A stretch of DNA of 64,000 nt from Ignavibacteria bacterium (GCA_016873735.1 VGWD01000001.1:124001-188000); one strand, 5' to 3'; counted from the stretch's first letter, positions 19,746 to 30,318 are shown. A program made the numbers and translations. The notes: generated from the sequence alone by a model not told the origin.

Positions 19746-22700
19746 TTAACGAGTAATCGTCATCTTCGCAACTTCGGTATTATTACCGCTGGTCAAACGA
19801 TAGATATATGTTCCGGTTGCAACATTTGCACCGCTATCATCTGTACCATCCCACTCAACTGTGGTTTTGCCGGAATTGACAACACCTTCGAAGAGTGTAC
19901 GTACTGTGCGACCAAACATATCAACGATTTCAAGCTTGGAAACACCTCTATCGCGAACGAAGAAGCTGATACTTGTGCTCATTGAGAATGGATTCGGTAC
20001 ATTCTGCTCAAGAGCTATTGGAGCTGTTTCATCCATTGTGAACTCAAGAACATCAGAGATTGATTTACATGATTCAGTACCTGTAAGATCCATTTGGCTC
20101 AAACGATATTGATATGTAATTCCTGGTTGTACCTTTTCATCTGTATAAGCATAGTCACGAATAACTGTTGAGTTGCCTGCTCCGCGAACAAACTGAATTG
20201 ATTCCCAGTTTGAAGGAACATCACCACGAATGACGCGGCGCTCCACATGGAAGCCGGCATTGTTCTCTTCTGTGGCTGTCTGCCAGAACAAATCAACTGA
20301 ACTATTTCGTTTTTGACCATCAAAATATGTAAGGTCTACAGGAACAACGCAATTTTCATCAGGAGTTGGTTCTGTTGCAAATGACTTGTCACCAAGGAAT
20401 GGTCTAATCAAAGGCAACCATGTACCGCGTGATGCAGTTGGGAAACCTTGGACAGATGCATTACCATCATGAGCCCGGTGACCGAACATTGGGTTTGACA
20501 ATGGAGTTGCCTGAACCCATGTACCTGAAAACGCTGTTCTTTCATAAGCGAATACATTCTTGTTGATCAACTGATTAGCTGCATTCAACTGACGGAAACT
20601 CTTATCAATGTTCAAGTGAACACCACTGACTCCGGGACCCGGAGGATTAATATTATAGTGTGTGATTACCTGACCAACACGAGCTGCTGAAGCACCGAGA
20701 GACAAACCGTCGAGACCAAGCTGAGCTACTGAAGCCCAATATTCGCCAGGAGGCAATACAACCGGCTTATCGAAGAGATATGTGGTATACTGCCCATAGA
20801 AGAGGTCTTTGCGGACATCATCATAGCCACGTTGCTTACCGATTTTAGTACCTGCAATCGGTTGTGCTTGAGGAGCATCTGCACCTCTATACAATGCGAA
20901 AGCAATTGGATCAGGGCTTTGGTTAACTTCTGACATCCATGCTTGGAAACCTTTGATGGTGTCTTGTGTAAGCAATTGGAAACGCATAGCAAACTGACCT
21001 GATGCTGAACCAGCTTCAGGACCAAATGCCAAACGTCCATCGGATGAAGTAAAATCGGCACCAAAAATCCCTGCTCTACTGAAGTCTGGCCACAAACCGC
21101 TTGAGTAAGCTTCTGTGTTCAAACCACGACCATCAACGCGATTTCCTGTTGCGCCTTGTGTAAAGTCCGGCACATCATTTCTTGCGGTTGGAGGATCATA
21201 TGCAAATACAGGACCATAGCGAAGATTATAGAAGCTATAGGTTGTATCATTAGAATTATCGACATCACCACCCTGCACGAAGCAGCTTGCAACGATACGA
21301 TAACGACCAGGAGGACAACGACGAGCATTCCAAGCAGGAACAGTTGACTGTACGATTTGTCCTGGCTTTACGAATGGAATGATTGTGCTACGGCAATAAT
21401 ATGCATCTGCTTTACGAATGTCATCAGATTCTTGAAGAACCTTAACATTGATACTTACTGATGGAGATTGCTTGCCTGTATTATTTGTGATTTTGAAACG
21501 AATCGGCAATTGTGTCATTTGTGAAGCAGGTGTGGTTTGATATGGCCACAATACTTCTACAAGTGACATCTCAATATCAGGAGATTCGTTTGTGTAGATC
21601 AACTTAACATTGTCAACGTAGAAGTCATCATCATCATCCTGAGGTTGTGGAGGAGATGTATGGCGACGAGCACTGACTGATAATCTAAAGCGGAAGTCTT
21701 TAGCAGCTTCATTTGGAGAAAAGATGAGTGAATCAGGAATTCTAAAGAAGATTTTATTGAATTCAACATCTTTACCATCGTCATAAATATTTGAACGCAA
21801 ACCTTGAGCAAGTGTCAAAGCAGAGTCTTTATCATCAGGAAGATATCCCAAACGAACTCCACCTGCACCAAAGACAGTATAAACATAGTTATCTGTTACT
21901 GCTGCACCAACACGACGCTTGTGAACATTCCATACAATATCAGCTGTTGCATTATTGAACTGACGAGCAATATTCTCGATACCATTTGTTGATGGGCGAG
22001 CATATTCGAGTCTCAATTCATCAGGTGTTCCTGGTGCTGCAAGAGTTGTTGCAACTCCATTGAAAATAACGCGAGGTTCCGGGCCAACGATTGTTGCATC
22101 TGCCCAACCGCGACCAAAGTCGCCTTTATTACCTGTTCGCTGATAAGAGATTGTCAAGATTGAACCTTGGGTCTTGCGATTAGGCAAGTGACGAATATCG
22201 ATCGGGAATGAACGGATTTGATCTCCACCAGGACTTGGTACAGGGTCATTTCCGTCGAGAGTAACTCGGTTCAACTTAATAACAGGCGAAGCTGTTTTAA
22301 ATGTTGAACGATTTTTTGCAGTTACAAGTGTACCTGGAACATCACCAACCGCCCATCTTGGTGGTGGTGGATTATAGGTTTCTTCATCACCATTAGATAC
22401 TTCTGCATCATAGTTAACCCATTTCAAGACAGAAGGCATTGGCGTACCGTTAATAACATAATAATCATTAACATCATCACTGAAACCATCGCTATTCAAG
22501 AATGACAAACGGCGCATAACATATAAGTTTCTAGTAACTGTATCATCAAATGGCCATTGATCATTAAGTGAACGATAAATTGAGTCAACACCTTCGGAGA
22601 ACACGAATAATCTCAAACGACCAATCTGGAAGTCAAGGAGTTCATTTGGTTCAAATGGAGGAAACTGCACACGAACGATACCATAAGGGGGTATACCGCT

Positions 22701-24452
22701 CAATGGGCAAGGACCTTGGCCTGGGAATGCAGGAATGCCAGTCCCTTGTCCACCTGCAGCTAAGAAGCTACCTGTTGCAGTTCCACCGGATAACCAACCG
22801 AATTGAACAGTAGCATCAATGTCAGGAGGACAATTGCCAGTCAAGCATCCTACACCTACAGGAACTGAACGTGAGTAAGCAGTTTGTCCGGATGCTTGAT
22901 TAATGATACGCATACGAACACGGAAGTTCAAATCCTGAATGGTGTAATTTACACCGGAAGGACGTGCAGGTAGGCCAACACCTGGGCCTTGAATATCATT
23001 CGTCATGTTTTGGAAAACGGCTGTTGGACGGATCGCACCAAGTTGTGGATGTCCAGCAAACAATTCAGGTTCAGGAGTTGCAATCTCGCGTGTGTATGCA
23101 TCAAGATTTCCAGTTGCATTTAACTCGCGACCGAAATAACGAATTTGTTCAGGAACAACGCGTAATACATTGCGCCATTGCTTAAAGCGAATCGCCAAGC
23201 CATTGGCTGGTGTATTTGAACCATGTCCGGTAGGACCGAGCAATTGGCCTGATACGTCAGAACCTGGATAATTACCTTTTGACAGATATTGTGTGAACTG
23301 TCTTGGGGCTGATTGGAATTCAGTCTGAGTTAAATTCGATTGGCAGTTTGGAAACTTGTAACTGTAGTTTCTGGTGGTTCCATTCAAGCCAATCGTTGTG
23401 TTCATTCTGAAAAAAGCTGCAGCTGAAACTGAAACACCATTAACAACAACAGCACCTTCCAGACGCTCGTAATAAGTATAAACTGAAGAATCGGCTTGAT
23501 CCAATGTTATTTGGAAATTGGCCAAGATTCTTTGGTCATCCTTGGTAAAATTGACAGGACCACCAACTCCAGAAGTCCATGAACCTATCGGTGCAGCATT
23601 TTGAAAATACACAATCAAACGGCGTGTACCATCGGGATTATCTGCTCTTTTGTACCAAACTTGACCGCGATTTTCTTCCGGAAGATCAGGGTTTTGAGAC
23701 AATTGGAGATTACCGTGTGCTGCGGCAATAACAGGCGCATTTGGATTATCACCTAAGCCTGAATTCCCGGTACTACGAATACCAGAAGTTGCTGAACTAG
23801 GGTTGAAGCCAGTTGCCAATTGATAACCATAATCATCAGCCACAGCATCGGTGACAGCACTAGCTGCAGCAGGTCTTGCAAAAAAGTCATCGCGGTATAA
23901 ATTATATCCGGTTCTAGCTCCGGAAGAATTATACTCATAACGAGGACTTGACAATGATATCAACCCATTTGTTGATACATAGAAACTGTCATAACGAACA
24001 CCATTCAAAAAGAACGGGAACCCGATCTTGATCGGGCCTGCATATGCATTATCCGTTGAGTCAGTTGTCAGACCGGGATTCCGAAAAAACGGAAATCCGT
24101 CTGTCAAATCTTTTGTTTGGTTTGGTCCGGTTTGAATCTGCTTCCATTTGATGATCTCGGAAGGTTCAATATCGTTCAATCTATTCAAGAAAGCACGATC
24201 CAAATTTGGACGCCAAAAGTCTCCGGCATCATCGTCGGAATCGACTACATAATAACCGGTGGAAACAGCATGCGCCGTATTATTAGGGCGGCTGTTATTT
24301 GCATTGTTGAGTGCCGGAAAATTAGTGAACGGCTGAGGAAAAGAAGCCGGGAAACGGCTTTTTCTCAGTGTTCCATCTTCCTTACCGCCAGCATAAACGG
24401 CCATGCTCGCCGCGAAGAATGCAAACAGTGCAATGAGGACTCGTTTCTTCAT
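19746..24452 (-). CDS. Very large secreted protein (~1568 aa) with T9SS type A-like C-terminal sorting domain
   Basis: Signal peptide MKKRVLIALFAFFAASMAVYAGG (ATG at 24452; track start 24593 runs through a repeat). C-terminus 'LEQNVPNPFSMSTSISFFVRDRGVSKLEIVDMFGRTVRTLFEG...GANVATGTYIYRLTSGNNTEVAKMTITR'. Confidence 0.88.
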   Translation of the reverse strand: MKKRVLIALFAFFAASMAVYAGGKEDGTLRKSRFPASFPQPFTNFPALNNANNSRPNNTAHAVSTGYYVVDSDDDAGDFWRPNLDRAFLNRLNDIEPSEIIKWKQIQTGPNQTKDLTDGFPFFRNPGLTTDSTDNAYAGPIKIGFPFFLNGVRYDSFYVSTNGLISLSSPRYEYNSSGARTGYNLYRDDFFARPAAASAVTDAVADDYGYQLATGFNPSSATSGIRSTGNSGLGDNPNAPVIAAAHGNLQLSQNPDLPEENRGQVWYKRADNPDGTRRLIVYFQNAAPIGSWTSGVGGPVNFTKDDQRILANFQITLDQADSSVYTYYERLEGAVVVNGVSVSAAAFFRMNTTIGLNGTTRNYSYKFPNCQSNLTQTEFQSAPRQFTQYLSKGNYPGSDVSGQLLGPTGHGSNTPANGLAIRFKQWRNVLRVVPEQIRYFGRELNATGNLDAYTREIATPEPELFAGHPQLGAIRPTAVFQNMTNDIQGPGVGLPARPSGVNYTIQDLNFRVRMRIINQASGQTAYSRSVPVGVGCLTGNCPPDIDATVQFGWLSGGTATGSFLAAGGQGTGIPAFPGQGPCPLSGIPPYGIVRVQFPPFEPNELLDFQIGRLRLFVFSEGVDSIYRSLNDQWPFDDTVTRNLYVMRRLSFLNSDGFSDDVNDYYVINGTPMPSVLKWVNYDAEVSNGDEETYNPPPPRWAVGDVPGTLVTAKNRSTFKTASPVIKLNRVTLDGNDPVPSPGGDQIRSFPIDIRHLPNRKTQGSILTISYQRTGNKGDFGRGWADATIVGPEPRVIFNGVATTLAAPGTPDELRLEYARPSTNGIENIARQFNNATADIVWNVHKRRVGAAVTDNYVYTVFGAGGVRLGYLPDDKDSALTLAQGLRSNIYDDGKDVEFNKIFFRIPDSLIFSPNEAAKDFRFRLSVSARRHTSPPQPQDDDDDFYVDNVKLIYTNESPDIEMSLVEVLWPYQTTPASQMTQLPIRFKITNNTGKQSPSVSINVKVLQESDDIRKADAYYCRSTIIPFVKPGQIVQSTVPAWNARRCPPGRYRIVASCFVQGGDVDNSNDTTYSFYNLRYGPVFAYDPPTARNDVPDFTQGATGNRVDGRGLNTEAYSSGLWPDFSRAGIFGADFTSSDGRLAFGPEAGSASGQFAMRFQLLTQDTIKGFQAWMSEVNQSPDPIAFALYRGADAPQAQPIAGTKIGKQRGYDDVRKDLFYGQYTTYLFDKPVVLPPGEYWASVAQLGLDGLSLGASAARVGQVITHYNINPPGPGVSGVHLNIDKSFRQLNAANQLINKNVFAYERTAFSGTWVQATPLSNPMFGHRAHDGNASVQGFPTASRGTWLPLIRPFLGDKSFATEPTPDENCVVPVDLTYFDGQKRNSSVDLFWQTATEENNAGFHVERRVIRGDVPSNWESIQFVRGAGNSTVIRDYAYTDEKVQPGITYQYRLSQMDLTGTESCKSISDVLEFTMDETAPIALEQNVPNPFSMSTSISFFVRDRGVSKLEIVDMFGRTVRTLFEGVVNSGKTTVEWDGTDDSGANVATGTYIYRLTSGNNTEVAKMTITR

Positions 24453-24515
24453 ATGAAGAACCTTATGCAAAAGTGATACATAATTAATTATATGGAATAA
24501 AATATTTTTCTCTAC

Positions 24516-24569
24516 ATGTGCGGAAATTTCTAAATGTGCGGAAATTTCTAAATGTGCGGAAATTTCTAA
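24516..24569. repeat. Perfect 3 x 18-bp direct tandem repeat (ATGTGCGGAAATTTCTAA)n
   Basis: Read directly: three identical 18-mers at 24516, 24534 and 24552, each containing the palindrome GAAATTTC. Confidence 0.97.
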
Positions 24570-24638
24570 CGGTTGATACGATTTAATACACAATTGCGTG
24601 TAAATTGTTAAGAAAAATTGACTTCTCCAACAGAAAAT

Positions 24639-25232
24639 TTATCCCTGTGAATAAATAATTTTACAAAGTTGATTAAGCATCAATGGATAAATCTTGTGCT
24701 CAGCTTCCTTGACTTTCTCCGAAATTGCCTCAGGGGACACACAATCCCGTATGTCTATGCGGCACTGAATCAGTGCCTCTCCTCTGTCGTATTCCTCATC
24801 AACATAATGGATTGTTAGTCCTGTATATGGCATTCTATCCATCCAAACAGCCATATGGACATGGTTTCCATACATCCCTTTACCACCATAATCGGGCAAT
24901 AAAGAGGGGTGCATATTGATGATTTTACCTTTGAAAGCACGAACTAATTCGGCAGGGAGTAATCTCATATACCCCCCTAGAGCAATGATTTCCACATTAT
25001 ACTTTTGTAACAAGGCAATGATTGATGCTCCATCATCGGCTTGTGTTATATGCTCAAAAGGTATAGAAAATTGCTCTGAAACAGTTCTGACTCCAGCATC
25101 TTCCTTGTTTGAAACTACGACCACAACGGTATATGATGCGTCTCTTTTTTGAGAATACCGAATCAAAGCATCGGCATTACTACCTGAACCGGAGGCAAAA
25201 ATGGCAACATTCACTGTGTATTGATGATTCAT
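24639..25232 (-). CDS. purN: Phosphoribosylglycinamide formyltransferase
   Basis: 'VAIFASGSGSNADALI', 'ALGGYMRLLPAELVRAFKGKIINMHPSLLPDYGGKGMYG', 'HYVDEEYDRGEAL'. Start trimmed from 25331. Confidence 0.94.
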   Translation of the reverse strand: MNHQYTVNVAIFASGSGSNADALIRYSQKRDASYTVVVVVSNKEDAGVRTVSEQFSIPFEHITQADDGASIIALLQKYNVEIIALGGYMRLLPAELVRAFKGKIINMHPSLLPDYGGKGMYGNHVHMAVWMDRMPYTGLTIHYVDEEYDRGEALIQCRIDIRDCVSPEAISEKVKEAEHKIYPLMLNQLCKIIYSQG

Positions 25233-25432
25233 TGGATGCGATGAACTATGCTGCATTGCGAATGCCGTTATGCTTTCAAATGCAATACAAAAATACATGC
25301 AAAGTTCTTGTTGAAAATCATGCTTATGCAAGTTGTGGAAAACTTCTCCACCAGGATTGGATAAATGGCCATGGAACTACCCCGTCGGATCAAAACGTTT
25401 ATATTTACAATATTCACATTTTCATTGATATC

Positions 25433-27772
25433 ATGCGCATCAACAAAGCACCTTTTCTTCTTTTTTGTTTAATGGCCTTTACCCTTTTCGCAAGAAATCT
25501 TCAAGCACAAGATCCCAACTCCGTAACAGGGATTCTAACCGGCACAATCATCAATGGAACAACACAAGCGCCTATTGCAGGGGCCACCATTATTGTGAGT
25601 GGAACCAAAATTGGTACCAGAAGCAATGCTCAAGGGAAGTTTGCGCTACGATCCATTCCGGTAGGTATTATCAGTATCAAAGTTTCCGCCATTGGTTTTG
25701 AAGCACGAACTTTGTCAGACATCGCAATAAGTTCAGGAAAACCTGCCACTGTTACGGCATTATTGAGTGAAACTGCTGTTCGACTTGAAGCAACCGAAGT
25801 TGAGGCAAGTTATTTTCAACGCAGCCCTGAAACAATAACCAGTACTCAATTGCTGAATTCCGAAGATGTACGTAGAGCACCGGGGGTACAAGAAGATGTA
25901 ATCAGAGCCGTAGCATTATTGCCCGGAGTTAATGTTACCAGCGCAGGAAGAAATGATCTTATCGTTCGAGGTGGGGCACCATTCGAGAACTTATTCGTAG
26001 TTGATAATATCGAAGTGCCAAATATCAATCACTTTGGATCTCAAGGTTCAACCGGTGGACCACTTTCTTTGATCAATATTGATTTCGTACGAGAAGTAAG
26101 CTTCAGCGCGGGTGGATTTTCATCTCGATTCGGTGAACGCGTTTCATCTCTCACGAATATCACATTGCGAGAAGGAAATGAAGAGCGTTTTGGTGGAGAG
26201 ATAAATTTTTCGGCAACGGGCTTCGGAGTGATTGCAGAAGGACCGATCTCCGATAAAGGCTCTTACTTTGTGAGCGCACGTCGATCATATCTCGACATAC
26301 TATTTAAAGCACTCGGCTTTAGTTTCATTCCCGATTATTGGGATTTTCAAACAAAGGTATCATATCGTTTGGACGAAAAAAACACCCTTTCTTTTCTGAC
26401 AATCGGCGCATTGGACAAAGTAACATTCAATAATGAAGATGAAGAAGATCGATATTCGAATTCTCGCATCAATGCACCCACGCAAGATCAATACTTTTCA
26501 GGTTTGACATGGAAACATTTGATTACCGGTTCAGAAATGAATGGATATGCGCTTGTCACTATTGGAAGAACCTATTCAGCATTTAACACTACTCAAAGAG
26601 ATTCCACCCTTGCAACCCTCTTTAACAATACTTCCAAAGAAGGAGAAAATAGTGTAAGAACGGATCTATTCTTGCAACTATCTCCGGGAACAGAAATCAT
26701 CATTGGGAATATCGTGAAATATGCATCGATGCTTGATTATGATTTATTCCTTGATCCACGATTCAGAAGAAATCTAGAGGGAAAGCCTATAGGACTTTCG
26801 GTGGATAGTACATTCAGTGCATTTCGAAATGCAACTCATGCCACTTTGATCATGAATTCGGAGAATTGGAAAGCAACAATTGGAGCGCGATTGGACTATT
26901 ATGATTTTCTTCAAGAAACGACATATCTCTCTCCTCGACTTACACTATCATATATTCTTAACCCCACGGCAACAATCAATATGAGCATCGGTAGATATTA
27001 TCAATCTCCATCCTTCATTTGGTTGATGGGAGATCCAACAAATCAACAGCAACTTAAAGCTATTAGAGCAGATCAAATTGTATTGGGATATGAATTGCAA
27101 TTGGCTGCTGATTTAAAATTTCAAATAGAAGGTTACTATAAGTGGTATGCGAATTATGCAGCAAGAGTTTTCAGGCCTCAAGCAGTTCTTGCACCAGCAG
27201 GATTTGATGATGTTCAAAATGACATTCCATTCGGACTTGAACCATTGATTAGTTCGTCCACCGGATTTGCACGCGGGGTGGAAGCATTCATTCAAAAGAA
27301 AATGGGCGATATCCCACTATATGGTCTTATGAGCTTAACCATCAATGAATCTAGATTTTCCGGATTGGATGGCATTGAAAGGCCGGGCGCATTCGACACA
27401 AGAATCATCTTTAATCTTGCTGCCGGTTATCGCTTCAATGAAAACTGGGAAATCAGTGCAAAATTCAGGTATTCCTCGGGAGCTCCTTCAACGCCTTTCA
27501 TCGAAAATCAAAATTCCCCACTCTATGGTCAATTAAATTTTGATGAGTATAATGGCGGAATCAGACTTCCCGATTTCCATGCGATGGACTTCCGTCTGGA
27601 TAGAAGATGGAATTTCAAAGGATTCTTATTGATCACATATATAGACATTCAAAATCTCTACAATCGCAAGAATGCAAACAATTTCAGATTCGATCAAAGA
27701 CTTGGAAAAGGAATCGTGAACTTTGCCGGTGCGGGAATCATTCCATCAATCGGTATCAATGTTGAGTTCTAA
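25433..27772 (+). CDS. TonB-dependent receptor with N-terminal carboxypeptidase-regulatory-like domain
   Basis: Signal peptide MRINKAPFLLFCLMAFTLFARNLQAQ; 'GTIINGTTQAPIAGATIIVSGT'; plug 'VTSAGRNDLIVRGGAPFENLFVVDNIEVPNINHFG'; beta-barrel C-terminus. ATG at 25433. Confidence 0.92.
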   Translation: MRINKAPFLLFCLMAFTLFARNLQAQDPNSVTGILTGTIINGTTQAPIAGATIIVSGTKIGTRSNAQGKFALRSIPVGIISIKVSAIGFEARTLSDIAISSGKPATVTALLSETAVRLEATEVEASYFQRSPETITSTQLLNSEDVRRAPGVQEDVIRAVALLPGVNVTSAGRNDLIVRGGAPFENLFVVDNIEVPNINHFGSQGSTGGPLSLINIDFVREVSFSAGGFSSRFGERVSSLTNITLREGNEERFGGEINFSATGFGVIAEGPISDKGSYFVSARRSYLDILFKALGFSFIPDYWDFQTKVSYRLDEKNTLSFLTIGALDKVTFNNEDEEDRYSNSRINAPTQDQYFSGLTWKHLITGSEMNGYALVTIGRTYSAFNTTQRDSTLATLFNNTSKEGENSVRTDLFLQLSPGTEIIIGNIVKYASMLDYDLFLDPRFRRNLEGKPIGLSVDSTFSAFRNATHATLIMNSENWKATIGARLDYYDFLQETTYLSPRLTLSYILNPTATINMSIGRYYQSPSFIWLMGDPTNQQQLKAIRADQIVLGYELQLAADLKFQIEGYYKWYANYAARVFRPQAVLAPAGFDDVQNDIPFGLEPLISSSTGFARGVEAFIQKKMGDIPLYGLMSLTINESRFSGLDGIERPGAFDTRIIFNLAAGYRFNENWEISAKFRYSSGAPSTPFIENQNSPLYGQLNFDEYNGGIRLPDFHAMDFRLDRRWNFKGFLLITYIDIQNLYNRKNANNFRFDQRLGKGIVNFAGAGIIPSIGINVEF

Positions 27773-27790
27773 TCTTGATGCATGTCAATC

Positions 27791-27819
27791 AAGGCGATCA
27801 CATTTGATCGCCTTTTTTG
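27791..27819 (+). terminator. Rho-independent terminator after the TonB-dependent receptor gene
   Basis: AAGGCGATCA-CATT-TGATCGCCTT followed by TTTTG; perfect 10-bp stem. Confidence 0.85.
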
Positions 27820-27892
27820 TTTTGCTCATCATCAATTCCGTAGATTGCATGAAGGGCTCTGTATTCACGATCACACACTATTCTCATTCCTC

Positions 27893-30157
27893 ATGAAATT
27901 GGTACCGCAATCTCCTGACAATCAATCAACAGATTTTCTCAATGAGCTAAATCCGGCGCAAAAACAAGCCGCCATGCAGGTCAATGGTCCCGTATTGATC
28001 ATTGCCGGTGCAGGTAGTGGAAAAACAAAGACACTCACCTATCGCATTGCTTATATGTTGTCACAAGGAATTCAACCTTCTTCCATCCTGGCGCTGACAT
28101 TCACCAATAAAGCAGCCGAAGAAATGAAATCACGCATTGCGCAACTTGTGGGTGATGCGAAAGCAAAACATATTTGGGCTGGAACATTTCATTCTATATT
28201 CGCACGCATTCTGCGCATCGAGGCCGAGAAAATTGGATATACTTCTTCATTCAGCATTTATGATACCGATGATTCACTAAGCATCATTCGCCAGATCATG
28301 AAAGATGCCGGCATTTCTGCACAGCAATTCACTCCACAGAGCATCAAGTCCAGAATTTCCAATGCAAAAAACATGATGATTTCTTGGCAGGAATATCAAG
28401 CATCAGCACAAGACATCCATGAAAAACAAACGGGACTCATTTTCAAAGAATATGAGAGAAAACTTCGGATCAACAATGCGATGGACTTTGATGACATTCT
28501 CCTGAACATCATTCGACTATTGACTTTGTCACCGGAAATCAAAGCAGAATATCAACAACGGTTTTCTCATGTGATGGTCGATGAATATCAGGACACAAAT
28601 AGAGCGCAGTATATCGCCGTGAATATCCTTGCCGGTGGACATCGAAACATTTGTGTTGTTGGAGATGATGCTCAAAGCATTTATCGCTGGCGCGGAGCGG
28701 ATATTCGCAATATTCTTGATTTTCAAAAAGATTATCCCGAAGCAGTCACGATTAAACTCGAACAAAATTATCGTTCCACTCAAATAATTCTCGCGGCTGC
28801 CGATTCGGTGATTGCACGCAATAAAAATCAGCTTCAAAAAACCTTATGGACACAAAATCCCGAGGGCGATCTCATCAAAGTGATGGAAACCCGAGATGAT
28901 CGAGAAGAAGCAGAAACAATCATGCGCATGATTCAGCATGAACTTTCAACTCAGGGAATAACCGAAAAGGATATCGCAATTCTCTATCGTACAAATGCTC
29001 AGTCACTTTCTCTTGAAGATGCATTACGGTCCTCCAAGATCGGATATACAATCATTGGCGGTGTATCATTTTACAAAAGAAAGGAAGTAAAAGACACTGT
29101 GGCATATTTGCGTTTATTATGCAATCCTGATGATTCCGAAAGTTTGATGCGTATCATCAATGAACCTTCGCGAGGTATTGGTCCGACCACACTTCGGAAA
29201 CTGAATGAATGCGCCAATCTGCAATCCATTTCGCTATTCTCCGCATTTGAACAAGCAGCGACAATACCCGATCTTCAAAAAAGAGCAGTTCAATCATCAA
29301 TGGATTTCACAGGGATGATTCATCGATTCAAAGATCTGAAAGCATCCTTGAATCCACATGAGCTTGCAGTGGAATATATTGAAGCCACCGGTCTTTTGCG
29401 CATGTACAAAGATGAAGACACCGAAGAGTCGCTTGATCGATGGAACAATATTCAACGCTTGCTCTCCAATATTGTGGAGGAACTCGACAAAGACCCCGCT
29501 ATGACATTGGAGGATTATCTTCAACTGATTGCCTTGATGTCCGATGTTGATGAAAGCGATATAGGACGAGAACGCATAGCCATGATGACGATGCATGCAG
29601 CGAAAGGTTTGGAGTTTCCAATCGTATTTATAGCTGGACTTGAACAAGGGTTATTTCCCATGGGTAGAGCCGAACATGATCCCGAGGAACAAGAAGAAGA
29701 AAGAAGATTATTATATGTCGGCATTACACGAGCAGAACGCCGGCTTTATCTTTCATATGCACAAAGACGGTATCGTTTTGGAGAATTATCATTTTCTGCC
29801 CCTTCGATGTTCCTGAAAGAAATAGCCCCGCATACTTTGGAATATGTGGATTCTTCAATTTCAACAGCAAAGCGTCAGTCAGATCATGGGATGATGCAAT
29901 CTCCCAAGCCAAAAGCTGAGAAGCCCACAACATTTTTTGATGATTTATCCGGAATTGATGATTCATTCTCACAAATCGAACCTGAACGCTCTGAATTACG
30001 TCCCGGCATGAAAGTCATTCATGGTCAATTTGGCACAGGAACCATTCAATCTGTATCAGGAGAAGGAGAAAAAAGTCAGGCAACCGTCATCTTTCAAGGC
30101 ATTGGCAGAAAACAATTGCTATTGAAATATGCAAAATTGCAAATTGATAATTCCTGA
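27893..30157 (+). CDS. pcrA: UvrD/PcrA superfamily I ATP-dependent DNA helicase
   Basis: 'LNPAQKQAAMQVNGPVLIIAGAGSGKTKTLTYRIAYM', 'VDEYQDTNRAQ', 'VVGDDAQSIYRWRGAD', 'TMHAAKGLEFPIVFIAGLEQGLFP', 'LLYVGITRAERRLYLSYA'. Confidence 0.95.
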   Translation: MKLVPQSPDNQSTDFLNELNPAQKQAAMQVNGPVLIIAGAGSGKTKTLTYRIAYMLSQGIQPSSILALTFTNKAAEEMKSRIAQLVGDAKAKHIWAGTFHSIFARILRIEAEKIGYTSSFSIYDTDDSLSIIRQIMKDAGISAQQFTPQSIKSRISNAKNMMISWQEYQASAQDIHEKQTGLIFKEYERKLRINNAMDFDDILLNIIRLLTLSPEIKAEYQQRFSHVMVDEYQDTNRAQYIAVNILAGGHRNICVVGDDAQSIYRWRGADIRNILDFQKDYPEAVTIKLEQNYRSTQIILAAADSVIARNKNQLQKTLWTQNPEGDLIKVMETRDDREEAETIMRMIQHELSTQGITEKDIAILYRTNAQSLSLEDALRSSKIGYTIIGGVSFYKRKEVKDTVAYLRLLCNPDDSESLMRIINEPSRGIGPTTLRKLNECANLQSISLFSAFEQAATIPDLQKRAVQSSMDFTGMIHRFKDLKASLNPHELAVEYIEATGLLRMYKDEDTEESLDRWNNIQRLLSNIVEELDKDPAMTLEDYLQLIALMSDVDESDIGRERIAMMTMHAAKGLEFPIVFIAGLEQGLFPMGRAEHDPEEQEEERRLLYVGITRAERRLYLSYAQRRYRFGELSFSAPSMFLKEIAPHTLEYVDSSISTAKRQSDHGMMQSPKPKAEKPTTFFDDLSGIDDSFSQIEPERSELRPGMKVIHGQFGTGTIQSVSGEGEKSQATVIFQGIGRKQLLLKYAKLQIDNS

Positions 30158-30216
30158 ACTCGGATTCATGATTCTCAATCCCAAACATTTCAACTTGTTA
30201 CTGCAATCTTTGCATG

Positions 30217-30247
30217 TTTGCCCTGTATGTTCTATTTCGTATCTTTG
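30217..30247 (+). promoter_or_regulatory. Bacteroidota-type promoter TTTG-N19-TATCTTTG upstream of the S1-domain gene
   Basis: TTTG at 30217-30220, 19-bp spacer, TATCTTTG at 30240-30247; matches the published B. fragilis consensus TTTG-N19/20-TAnnTTTG. Confidence 0.8.
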
Positions 30248-30265
30248 TCAACATAACAATTGCTC

Positions 30266-30290
30266 GAATGTTGAATGATCTTCAACATTC
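30266..30290 (+). promoter_or_regulatory. 10-bp perfect inverted repeat in the 5' leader of the S1-domain gene
   Basis: GAATGTTGAA-tgatc-TTCAACATTC, between the promoter and the ATG at 30319. Confidence 0.75.
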
Positions 30291-30318
30291 ATTTCATCAT
30301 TAGTCCAGCGTACGTATT

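Noticed and set aside
24516-24569. CRISPR array
   Set aside because: Only three contiguous 18-bp units with no spacers and no cas genes in the window.
24453-24593. 47-aa N-terminal extension 'MCIKSYQPLEISAHLEISAHLEISAHVEKN...' of the giant secreted protein
   Set aside because: Comes from reading the 18-bp repeat in frame; a proper signal peptide starts at the Met at 24452.
25109-25432. 108-aa N-terminal extension of the TonB-dependent receptor
   Set aside because: Overlaps the purN coding region and lies upstream of a clean signal peptide starting at 25433.
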